A DNA stretch of 64,000 nt from Paenibacillus sp. GP183 (GTDB taxonomy: Bacteria; Bacillota; Bacilli; Paenibacillales; NBRC-103111): NCBI RefSeq assembly GCF_900104695.1, contig NZ_FNSW01000001.1, forward strand, positions 2,294,001 through 2,358,000. Direction: 5' to 3'. Both the position numbers and the translations under genes were made by a program. Below, one piece after another: positions 49,086-56,325 of this stretch. Under the pieces are notes generated by a model. The model ran no database searches and had not been told where the DNA came from. It saw nothing but the letters and a program-made list of their open reading frames with translations. The stretch's first letter is position 1. Each line of letters begins with the position of its first letter.

Positions 49086-49772
49086 ATGAAAAAGAAAATA
49101 TTGCTGCTAGTGTCGCTTATGTTGTTAATTGCTGGAGTTGTGAGTGCATCAAGTATACAAGGAGATTATAAGGGAAATCCAATTGTTCTCATCAAGTCAG
49201 ACGGGAAGGCACTTGAAACAGACGAAGTGCCCGGGCAGATCATAGACGGCCATACGATGGTTCCGATTTCAACTATCAGGCAGTTGGGAGTATCGGTAAC
49301 GTGGAATGCTAGTGATTACAGCGTTGATGTGAAATTGCCACAAAAAAATAGCGTCATTGATTCATATTTAAAGATTGCTAATGATGCTGAAATGTTCAGG
49401 TATATCTATTTTATTAACGATCAAATTGCTTTAGCTAATATTGTTGATGGAATGTTGCAAAATTCTACAACACAACAAAATTTTAAAACTGTTACAGATC
49501 AAGCTAATAGACTTCGAGTTGAAGTAAATAATACTTGGGTAAATGATTTATCTAAAATAAGTTATTATAGCGATGATATCGGAATTTTAAATGAAATTAA
49601 CCAAATCTTTAAAAAGTTAAAAGATGATCTTCTGAATTTTGACTCATCATCTGCATCTAATGAAACAATTACAATGAAGTCACGACTTAATATTTTATTT
49701 AATAAATATGACAATAATCTTAGAAATGATGAAAGTACCGCTTTTGATACTGTAATAAAAAATTATAAATAA
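49086..49772 (+). CDS. Secreted stalk-domain protein
   Basis: Start at ATG 49086 (MKKKILLLVSLMLLIAGVVS) after GAGGGGTTGGGTTTT. The signal peptide is followed by a copper-amine-oxidase-N/stalk domain (QIIDGHTMVPISTIRQLGVS then VTWNASDYSVDVKL). The rest (residues 100-228) is helical and of unknown role (FRYIYFINDQIALANIVDGM). Stalk domains are typical surface modules of Paenibacillaceae. It is alone on the plus strand within the arsenic region. Confidence 0.85.
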   Translation: MKKKILLLVSLMLLIAGVVSASSIQGDYKGNPIVLIKSDGKALETDEVPGQIIDGHTMVPISTIRQLGVSVTWNASDYSVDVKLPQKNSVIDSYLKIANDAEMFRYIYFINDQIALANIVDGMLQNSTTQQNFKTVTDQANRLRVEVNNTWVNDLSKISYYSDDIGILNEINQIFKKLKDDLLNFDSSSASNETITMKSRLNILFNKYDNNLRNDESTAFDTVIKNYK

Positions 49773-49840
49773 TAATTTAAGAATTCTGGACGGCTTAAAC
49801 ATACAATGTCTTGTTTCAATCTTGTGGGAATGTTCATTCG

Positions 49841-50035
49841 TTAACAGCAGCAAACATCTAATTGTGTTTGTTGCTCTTTTTTAATTTTGAAAAGGTTCGG
49901 AATGACGAACGCGTTCTTATTTTTCCTAGCATTATGCCATTGCCATGCTCTACTAACGCTTTTCTCAATTTCAGTTTGCTTTTGGAACATTAACTTCTCC
50001 ATGGAATAAACATTCATATCCATTGTTATCATCAC
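49841..50035 (-). CDS. Small protein ending Cys-Cys-Cys, 64 aa
   Basis: The frame from about 50035 reads MMITMDMNVYSMEKLMFQKQ then TEIEKSVSRAWQWHNARKNK and ends QTQLDVCCC. GGGAGTGATGATAAC precedes it. It is basic and helical with a Cys triplet at the tail, like the other Cys-rich mini-proteins here. It follows the broken mini-gene at 50043 by a few bases. Unrecognised family. Confidence 0.6.
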   Translation of the reverse strand: MMITMDMNVYSMEKLMFQKQTEIEKSVSRAWQWHNARKNKNAFVIPNLFKIKKEQQTQLDVCCC

Positions 50036-50042
50036 TCCCGGC

Positions 50043-50154
50043 TTATTTTTGTTTTTGGGAATTGCAGCAAGACTCAGTTGGTGGTTTGACTTCTTCGATT
50101 TTTATCATAGCAAGAAGACTGTTTTTGACTTAACAATTTTTGAATAAAGCTCAT
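50043..50154 (-). pseudogene. Cys-rich mini-protein, frameshifted in a run of five A
   Basis: ATG 50154 (AGGAGGTGAGAAC before it) opens MSFIQKLLSQKQSSCYDK, then the frame ends in RSQTTN. Removing one A of the run gives KIEEVKPPTESCCNSQKQK. The corrected product resembles the mini-protein at 48755 (start helix, then Cys-Cys and IEEV/IKEV). Likely a metalloid-linked small peptide, now disrupted. Confidence 0.6.
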
Positions 50155-50294
50155 GTTCTCACCTCCTATATGGAATAAAACCTTGAATCAGATTAATAAG
50201 AAAGAAATCACAACAAACAATACCGTTAATTCCAAAGCAATATATTATTTGCAACATGCAAGTATTATGTAATGGAAAGGGATCAAGAAATGAT

Positions 50295-50741
50295 TTATCC
50301 CATCGGGGTACAGCACATTTTAGATTTCGCCATGCTTGCGTTTAACAACTTGATGGATTGAATTACCATATCTTGTTCAAACTGCGTCATATTGGAGAAA
50401 ATATCTTGCAAATATTCATTCATTTGCTGGTCTACAACAGTAGCTGCGTATTTACCTTGCGTCGTAAGTGACAGGATCGTCACTCTTCGATCTTCTGTAA
50501 ATGGCGTTTTCTTAACTAAGTCTGCATTAACCAAGCTCTGTACTTGGCGGCTAAATGTCGTAATATCAATCGATAGTGTTTCGGCAATTTGTTGGATCGA
50601 TGGGTTATGTTGCTGATCAATTTCATATAGTATGTGGCTTTGTATGGCAGTAAGATCTGTACCACCCGTACTGCAACAATTTTTATCCAGCAGACCTAGC
50701 CTGCGGGTCATGATTTGAAATAGCTCTCTTGGGTTTTCCAT
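50295..50741 (-). CDS. MarR-family regulator
   Basis: Start at ATG 50741 (MENPRELFQIMTRRLGLLDK) after GAGGTGAAATTA. The winged helix is NPSIQQIAETLSIDITTFSR then QVQSLVNADLVKKTPFTEDR. Unusual for MarR, it has Cys pairs at both ends (KNCCSTGG near residue 22, SKMCCTPMG at the tail), which suggests metal or thiol sensing. It is next to the Cys-rich mini-genes and likely controls them. Confidence 0.85.
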   Translation of the reverse strand: MENPRELFQIMTRRLGLLDKNCCSTGGTDLTAIQSHILYEIDQQHNPSIQQIAETLSIDITTFSRQVQSLVNADLVKKTPFTEDRRVTILSLTTQGKYAATVVDQQMNEYLQDIFSNMTQFEQDMVIQSIKLLNASMAKSKMCCTPMG

Positions 50742-50862
50742 TAATTTCACCTCTTGAATATAGTTATACTCTTTTTATTTGCATTTTGCAAGTATTAAAT
50801 CGAAAAAAATTTTACATATGGGTAAGTAACTGGAAGCAAACGGATTATGGGAATCCTCACGA

Positions 50863-51192
50863 ATGATGTTACCTGAGCACAAGGATGCGACTCGGAGGCA
50901 AGCAAAGCAAACAGATCGCCTGGTAAGGCCATCGCTGGATGATCAGGAAGTGGAGATCATCAGCACCGTTCTTTTTCAATCACACCGACACCAGAAAGTG
51001 GTCAGGTTAACTCTATATGGTGAGTACGAGCTGCGAAGTGTAACCGGCATTGTGACATGTACCCAGCGGGACAGCTTCCGTCTGGACACCGAAAATCCAT
51101 TTACTGGAGTTGCTGATTGGGAGTGGTTCATGTTTCGGGATGTGATCAAAGCGGAGTTGTCCCAGGAGTGGACTGCAAGATCTTTGAATTGA
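50863..51192 (+). CDS. YolD-like protein
   Basis: A 109-residue protein with the YolD-like pattern: RPSLDDQEVEIISTVLFQSH, then VVRLTLYGEYELRSVTGIVT and a C-terminal strand WFMFRDVIKAEL. YolD-like proteins are linked to DNA polymerase Y (UvrX-type) in Bacillales; no polymerase gene is adjacent. Start codon choice (ATG-ATG) is not decided. Confidence 0.8.
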   Translation: MMLPEHKDATRRQAKQTDRLVRPSLDDQEVEIISTVLFQSHRHQKVVRLTLYGEYELRSVTGIVTCTQRDSFRLDTENPFTGVADWEWFMFRDVIKAELSQEWTARSLN

Positions 51193-51268
51193 CCACGAAC
51201 GTTTAAATACAAAACCCAATATATTGTGATTTCTACAGGATTCGACAACTATATGTTGAAATTAGATC

Positions 51269-51297
51269 TTGATTTCATTAAATTGTCATAATATAAT
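51269..51297 (+). promoter_or_regulatory. SigA-type promoter of the CIRCE unit
   Basis: TTGATT at 51269 and TATAAT at 51292 with a 17-base spacer, directly before the CIRCE element. Confidence 0.8.
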
Positions 51298-51304
51298 AAA
51301 AATA

Positions 51305-51331
51305 TTAGCACTCATAAATAAAGAGTGCTAA
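51305..51331 (+). promoter_or_regulatory. CIRCE operator (HrcA binding site), perfect consensus
   Basis: TTAGCACTC, nine bases (ATAAATAAA), GAGTGCTAA: an exact match to the CIRCE inverted repeat of the HrcA heat-shock regulon. It lies 8 bases after the -10 box and 26 bases before the ATG of the next gene. Confidence 0.95.
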
Positions 51332-51357
51332 TAATACATCAGAAGGTGGTCTCCAAC

Positions 51358-51504
51358 ATGGCAAAAAGTAGCACAAGAAAAGTTTCTTCAGATCGCATGT
51401 CCACAGTTGCTTCAAAAGCTCTAAATGATGGTCGAACTAGTAAGACAACTAAGTCATTAGCTGGATCAGTTTTATCGCAATCTAAAGCGAACAAGAAAAA
51501 GTAG
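51358..51504 (+). CDS. Small basic protein under CIRCE control, 48 aa
   Basis: MAKSSTRKVSSDRMSTVASK then ALNDGRTSKTTKSLAGSVLS, ending KKK. Ribosome site AGAAGGTGGTCTCCAAC. It is Ser/Thr/Lys-rich and disordered. The pattern 'A.KAL.DGRTSK..KSLAGSAL.Q' resembles small proteins found beside toxin or restriction genes in other bacteria, but I cannot name it. The perfect CIRCE in front predicts heat-shock induction. Confidence 0.8.
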   Translation: MAKSSTRKVSSDRMSTVASKALNDGRTSKTTKSLAGSVLSQSKANKKK

Positions 51505-51528
51505 ATTTTATTAAATTGGAGGTGTTAT

Positions 51529-51888
51529 ATGCAAGATTTCAGTAGTTTATACCATGCAATACAACATTCAAGAGTAACTAACCTCAAATGGTCACAACTT
51601 CTAACAAAACATTCCTTCTCAAAATATAGCATCCCTAATCAGGGAGGAATATACTTATTTCTAAGTCAAATGCAGTTAAATGGGAAGTATAACGTTTTAT
51701 ATGCTGGCAAGAGTGACGATCTTCAAAGAAGATTTGGCGAACATCAATTATCACTTAATAAGCATATTCACAACTCAAAGTTTTTTGTGTATTCCCTAGA
51801 ACATAATGAAGATCAGAGATCCTATTCAGAATCTGCATTAATTCATGTTTACAATCCTCCGGGTAACACTCAGCAAAAATTGGCTTAA
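51529..51888 (+). CDS. GIY-YIG superfamily protein
   Basis: A 119-residue protein; the ATG follows TTGGAGGTGTTAT. It has a GIY-YIG core: GGIYLFLSQMQ, then YNVLYAGKSDDLQRRFGEH with the catalytic Arg, a Glu in SESALIHVYNPPGN. These domains cut DNA or serve in repair and mobile elements. It is 25 bases behind the CIRCE-controlled small protein, so both are probably co-transcribed under heat-shock control. Confidence 0.82.
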   Translation: MQDFSSLYHAIQHSRVTNLKWSQLLTKHSFSKYSIPNQGGIYLFLSQMQLNGKYNVLYAGKSDDLQRRFGEHQLSLNKHIHNSKFFVYSLEHNEDQRSYSESALIHVYNPPGNTQQKLA

Positions 51889-51999
51889 ATAATAATTAGG
51901 AGCTGAATTTCATTGTACATAGTGACTCTCACACTAGTACCTCTGACAAATACTTAGATGACCACTGATCCATAATTGATTAGTGGTCTTTTATTGGTA

Positions 52000-52151
52000 T
52001 CTCAGTTTGAGACTACCTTGTTATTTAGGTTAGGAATGTAACAAGAATTAAGCAGATTAAAAGAGAAGTTGGAGACAAAAGTGGTCTTTATGTTTATGTT
52101 AACGTAAATCAGCAAAAACAAGAGACCGATATGCTTGCAGGATTAGCCTAA
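52000..52151 (+). pseudogene. Gene fragment before the membrane protein
   Basis: A plus-strand open end reading KQIKREVGDKSGLYVYVNVN then QQKQETDMLAGLA and stop, without a start codon. It may be the tail of a lost gene; the family is not recognised. Confidence 0.35.
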
Positions 52152-52180
52152 AATAAATGACAAAAAAAGAGGGGCATACT

Positions 52181-52882
52181 ATGGCTGTTGCAAAAACACC
52201 GCAAGGAGATAGCTACTTATATGAGCTTGAAATACTAGCTGCAGATTTAGCCAATCAGGGAGCTGATGTTGGCGAAGCCTCAAAAATATTAGATCGATTA
52301 AAAGCGTCAACTAATACTTTAACACTCAATGATGATCTTAACCGCACTCGAGTGATATTGCACTATGCACCGAAAAGACTCGAGCACTCCCATACTTTTA
52401 AGCCTTATCTATTTATGATATTTGAACTTATAGTGATAGGGTTATGGACATGGCTTATTCTCGCTAACTCCGAAAACTACATGAAATATTTGAGTAGTGA
52501 TAAATGGCAGCTGCTTCAAACAATTTACGTTTCAGTAATCGCAGGGTCTATAGGAGCGACTACGTTTGCAATATACGGCATATATACACATCTAATTCAT
52601 CGAAATATGGATACTGGGTTTCACGGATGGTATATTGCTCGTCCGGTAGTTGGTGGCGTAATCGGAGCTTTTATAGGTATGACTATCACAGTAATACTGA
52701 ACGGGGTTAGTGCGAGCGGAGATGCATCCCACATTGTTACCATTGCGGTTGCATTTCTTGCCGGTACAAATGAAAAATTTGCAGCTCAAATGATTGAAAG
52801 ATTTACTTCGAAAGTACTAGGAATAGGCCCAAAAGAGACAGGAAAAAGAGAAACACAAGAAATTAAAGAAGTCGCTAAATGA
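52181..52882 (+). CDS. Three-span membrane protein, 233 aa
   Basis: Start at ATG 52181 (MAVAKTPQGDSYLYELEILA) after GAGGGGCATACT. A helical soluble region (residues 1-75) is followed by three spans (PYLFMIFELIVIGLWTWLIL; IYVSVIAGSIGATTFAIYGI; RPVVGGVIGAFIGMTITVIL) and a charged tail. No known domain. It is 10 bases ahead of an hfq gene. A signalling or defence role is possible but unsupported. Confidence 0.75.
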   Translation: MAVAKTPQGDSYLYELEILAADLANQGADVGEASKILDRLKASTNTLTLNDDLNRTRVILHYAPKRLEHSHTFKPYLFMIFELIVIGLWTWLILANSENYMKYLSSDKWQLLQTIYVSVIAGSIGATTFAIYGIYTHLIHRNMDTGFHGWYIARPVVGGVIGAFIGMTITVILNGVSASGDASHIVTIAVAFLAGTNEKFAAQMIERFTSKVLGIGPKETGKRETQEIKEVAK

Positions 52883-52891
52883 AAATGGAGC

Positions 52892-53134
52892 GTGAACGCG
52901 TTGATGCAGCAAAAGATCGATATCCAGAGTACCTTTCTGAACGAGGTTCTGAATAATAAAGTATCAGTTACTGTAATCCTGGTGAACGGCTTTCAGATTC
53001 GAGGAACGATTAAGCATCACTATAGCTTCACAGTCGAGTTGGAGTCCGAGGGCAAGCAACAGGTGATTTACAAGCATGCTATATCAACGATCATTCCGAT
53101 TAATCCGGTAAATATTAGCGGGGCTGCTCAATAA
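52892..53134 (+). CDS. hfq: Hfq-like RNA-binding protein (extra copy)
   Basis: An 80-residue Sm-like protein with both family blocks: KIDIQSTFLNEVLNNKVSVT, VILVNGFQIRGTIKHHYSFT (Sm1), and KQQVIYKHAISTIIPI (Sm2 with the YKHAIST signature). Hfq rings bind poly-A and sRNAs. The His-His-Tyr where most Hfqs have a conserved Asp (usually 'D.F') makes this a diverged copy. It follows the membrane protein at once, so the two are likely coupled; the house-keeping hfq is normally next to miaA, so this is probably an accessory copy. Start codon (GTG 52892, or ATG 52904) is not decided. Confidence 0.88.
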   Translation: MNALMQQKIDIQSTFLNEVLNNKVSVTVILVNGFQIRGTIKHHYSFTVELESEGKQQVIYKHAISTIIPINPVNISGAAQ

Positions 53135-53188
53135 GTGGCATTACGTAAATGTTTACTTTAGTATGGTAATCAAAAGCATTAAGGATAT

Positions 53189-54094
53189 CTATGAATTAAT
53201 TATCTTTTCCAATTGAATAATGGCTTCTCGTAGATCGCCAGCTAAAAAAGTACACTCTAAATCTAGATAATCATTATGGTCTTTATAATTTTCTTTTTCA
53301 ATTTTGTATTCTTTTTGTCTTCTATCCAACATGCCAGGCATAAAACCATAGAATATTTGTTGTTTATTATTTATTATTCTACAACGATTTCTTATTTTAT
53401 TAAGTAATTGTAACAATGTGGGTGCATCTACCAATATAGTGTAAGTATCAGACAGAATAGACTCCACGACGCTTAATTCAAGCTTTACAAGTGAATAATA
53501 TTGAGTTTTCTGACTTTCTGGTAAAATCATGCTCGTTGCATCTGATAATAAATTTTGCAGTTCGGACATCAGCAATTGAAGTTTTAATCTTTTTTCGTAA
53601 TATCCAAGAAAGGATGTTTTGACTTCATCATAACTCATAATTCCATCACCTTTATTCGTCCTTTTTGTAAAAAACCATCCCTTTTCAGTCTCAATTAAAC
53701 AATGTGGAGCCTTCCAACTTTTCGGTATATGAACAATGTGGATTACATTACCGCTTGAGAGTTTAATTGGTGGATTTTTGAAATCCCAAAAAACACTAGG
53801 AGTGCATTTGTTGGGGAAGTTTCCAAAGTGCTCAGGAAAATCATGTGAGGGATTAATCCCAACAATGCGTTCGTCGACGGGAATAGAATTGTCGTTTTTT
53901 ATACCAAAGATAAGAAATCCACCTTCGCTATTTGCAAATGCACAACTAGTTTTAATCAATCGTTGCTTTCCGTTCTCGTCATTTTTGTTTGGTAACATTT
54001 CTTTGAAGTCAAAATATTCAGATTCATAGTACCCTTTTGTTAGAATGTCTTTAATAATAGTTAGATTCCAGTCCTCGAGTCGATTAGGTATCAT
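53189..54094 (-). CDS. AlbA_2/Schlafen-type ATP-binding domain protein
   Basis: A 301-residue protein. The N-terminal half is a Schlafen AlbA_2 domain: ESEYFDFKEMLPN (E, D and K catalytic-like), CAFANSEGGFLIFGIKND, and VIHIVHIPKSWKAPHCLI. The C-terminal half is a helical region of unknown role. AlbA_2 proteins are RNA or nucleotide binding and recur in defence islands. No partner gene is adjacent. ATG after GAAAGGAATTCTTA. Confidence 0.85.
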   Translation of the reverse strand: MIPNRLEDWNLTIIKDILTKGYYESEYFDFKEMLPNKNDENGKQRLIKTSCAFANSEGGFLIFGIKNDNSIPVDERIVGINPSHDFPEHFGNFPNKCTPSVFWDFKNPPIKLSSGNVIHIVHIPKSWKAPHCLIETEKGWFFTKRTNKGDGIMSYDEVKTSFLGYYEKRLKLQLLMSELQNLLSDATSMILPESQKTQYYSLVKLELSVVESILSDTYTILVDAPTLLQLLNKIRNRCRIINNKQQIFYGFMPGMLDRRQKEYKIEKENYKDHNDYLDLECTFLAGDLREAIIQLEKIINS

Positions 54095-54293
54095 TAAGAA
54101 TTCCTTTCTAACTTAAATTAAGGATCTGTACTCCTTGATGTCGATTTCTGACCAAAAGAAATATCATTAGGCGGTTAATTCTGAACTATCATTATCCGTT
54201 AGTTGAATGAACTAACCTTTGACTGAACGTGTTAATAATATTTCTCTTCTACTTAAAATAGGAACCGTTTCTAAATTGGATTGGGTTTGTGGA
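54095..54293 (-). repeat. Isolated cassette-site right box
   Basis: At 54181-54207 GAACTATCATTATCCGTTAG then TTGAA is a clean right box with the usual orientation, but left box and stem are absent. It lies downstream of the COG1306-type gene, far from the main array. Confidence 0.7.
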
Positions 54294-55730
54294 TTATGAT
54301 TTATATGTTACACCGTCTGAGTAAGAATTGTTAGCATTCCAGATAAGGTATTCATTAATCCCAGAATCTTTTAAGGCTTTGATTTGTGCATCAACTTCAG
54401 CTTTACCATATTTAAGATAATTGCCGGAACCTAACCAGCTTGCAGTAAAGTCTTGAATCCAAGGACGTGATGTTGGTGGAGTCTGCAGTTGTGCAAACTT
54501 CTCTTTTTCACGTTTAATATATTCAGCAACAAGTTTATATGGCTCTTTATCTGGTTTTGCAATTCCAAAATAACCAGCAGACCAGTGGCTTGGATAAATC
54601 ATAGACGAAATTACATCTACTGAGTTAGAAATACGGCTAAAGTTCTGACCGATACCTGGAGCTTCAGGCAATGTAGCTGAATATCCGAAGATATCAACTG
54701 AGACTTTTACACCATACGGTTTAAGTTGTTCTTTTGCATATGCGACAAAGTCGCTGACAGCATCAACACGAAGCTGTGTCATACGTGCTTTATCGCTAAA
54801 ATCCGGTGCTTGTGGTGCTGCTATTTTAAGGTCAGACACACTCTTTTGAGCAACGTCCATTGCTTTTTTATTTGCATCGGTTTTCGCAGTATCGTAGGTA
54901 TTAGTAGCGTCTGTCAACTTGGACTGTAAAGAAGTCAAATCGTCTTGATATTTCTTAGTGGCTTCAGCATAGTCTTTTTCTTCTTGTACAAACTTAGTTG
55001 GTTTTTTATCCTGGTAATCGCCCATTGAATATTTAAGAACTTTGTCCCTACTTTCGAAGCCTTCTGGGAATCGAACGTAGTCAAATTGGATTTCTTTGAA
55101 CCCAAGTTCTGCAGCTAATTTTGCTGCATCTACATCATGATCCCATGTTTCTTTAAGGAATGGATTGATAAACCCGTCTCCCTTAGCATTACGCCAAACA
55201 CTGGTGCCGTCTATATAAGAAAGGTCTGGACGTTTTTTCGCTAGAACTGTATCTTTGAAAGAAACAATACGGGCAATTGGGTAGATTTTATGCTGTTCAA
55301 GAGTTTTCATGAGTGCTTTGGGATCTTTGATGTAAGGCTGGCCAAATTCGGCAAGTTTTCCCTCAGGCTTAAATGTGATATAGCCGTCATCATCCTTAAT
55401 ATCTATGACCATTGCATTTAGGTCGGTGTTATCAACAAGTGACAGAAGTTTAGGCATGCGGTCACCCCCAGCTGACCAACCTGTTACATAAATTCCTCGT
55501 ACAGCATCCGGATAATTAAAATGTACAGGGGGATTAAAAGCAGGGGTTTGACTTGTTGCAGGAGCGGGCGAACTCGTTGGTGTTCCTGTAGATGAAGGTG
55601 TAGTCCCTGGTGTGGATGTAGATGGTGGTTCCGATTGTTTCGATGTGTTCGAAGTGCTTGTTGACGATGAACAAGCTGACAACGAGAGCACCATTAAAAG
55701 CATAATAAAAATAAGACCTCGTTGTTTCAA
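54294..55730 (-). CDS. Lipoprotein, putative glycoside hydrolase (COG1306/DUF4015)
   Basis: A 478-residue lipoprotein: MKQRGLIFIMLLMVLSLSAC then a Ser/Thr/Pro-rich linker and a TIM-barrel-like domain. The phrases AVRGIYVTGWSAGG, VIDIKDDDGYITF, EIQFDYVRFPEGF and IYPSHWSAGYFG match DUF4015. The Asp residues in FDYVRFPE and DDDG are the best catalytic candidates. It probably acts on cell wall or other polysaccharide at the cell surface. It has a normal chromosomal look. An insertion with a coiled coil lies near residues 250-310. Confidence 0.88.
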   Translation of the reverse strand: MKQRGLIFIMLLMVLSLSACSSSTSTSNTSKQSEPPSTSTPGTTPSSTGTPTSSPAPATSQTPAFNPPVHFNYPDAVRGIYVTGWSAGGDRMPKLLSLVDNTDLNAMVIDIKDDDGYITFKPEGKLAEFGQPYIKDPKALMKTLEQHKIYPIARIVSFKDTVLAKKRPDLSYIDGTSVWRNAKGDGFINPFLKETWDHDVDAAKLAAELGFKEIQFDYVRFPEGFESRDKVLKYSMGDYQDKKPTKFVQEEKDYAEATKKYQDDLTSLQSKLTDATNTYDTAKTDANKKAMDVAQKSVSDLKIAAPQAPDFSDKARMTQLRVDAVSDFVAYAKEQLKPYGVKVSVDIFGYSATLPEAPGIGQNFSRISNSVDVISSMIYPSHWSAGYFGIAKPDKEPYKLVAEYIKREKEKFAQLQTPPTSRPWIQDFTASWLGSGNYLKYGKAEVDAQIKALKDSGINEYLIWNANNSYSDGVTYKS

Positions 55731-55741
55731 GATGTTCTCCC

Positions 55742-56221
55742 CAATCTCCCAATATTAAGCACCTAAACTAAAATGATACGTATAATCCTATCATTACAAA
55801 TACTTATTGCTTTTTTTCTCATAAATCTTAATTACCACCATTTATTGGGATTCCAAACCATTTATAATTCTCGTGATGGAAATATACTCGTCGTGACATT
55901 AACCAAGGACAATAAAGATATCCTATAAGAAGATTTCAATTTTCAGCCCCTCATTTTAGTTTTATTTCGTTTCTAGCCTCCATTTTAGTTTCTTTCCCAA
56001 CAAGTAGACAACTCTTTATATATAAAGTTTACACATTATTATAAAGAATTTATTAATGTCTTCTGCATCGACCAAATAACAAAGTAAAAACTCAGCAGTA
56101 CCTAAATTCGTGATTATTCTCCAAAAACCTCTTTAATTCGACAATCAAAATAAAATGAATTTACTCATGGGCTGATTTATTAAAAAATAATTTCCATTAC
56201 CAAATAAACGTTCAATTCCAC
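55742..56221. other. Gene-free stretch
   Basis: AT-rich DNA upstream of the COG1306-type gene; I see no gene or repeat. It separates that gene from the defence-like locus. Confidence 0.5.
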
Positions 56222-56263
56222 AACAAAAAATGGAGTGTCTGTTGCCGTTTGCACTCCATTTTC
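56222..56263 (-). terminator. Intrinsic terminator (bidirectional)
   Basis: Stem AAAATGGAGTGC/ACACTCCATTTT with T runs on both sides, past the 1033-residue gene. Confidence 0.8.
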
Positions 56264-56325
56264 CTTGTCAATATTAATTTATCACCTCTAATCGGAACCT
56301 TAGTCGGTTGAAAGTGCTTGGTTTA

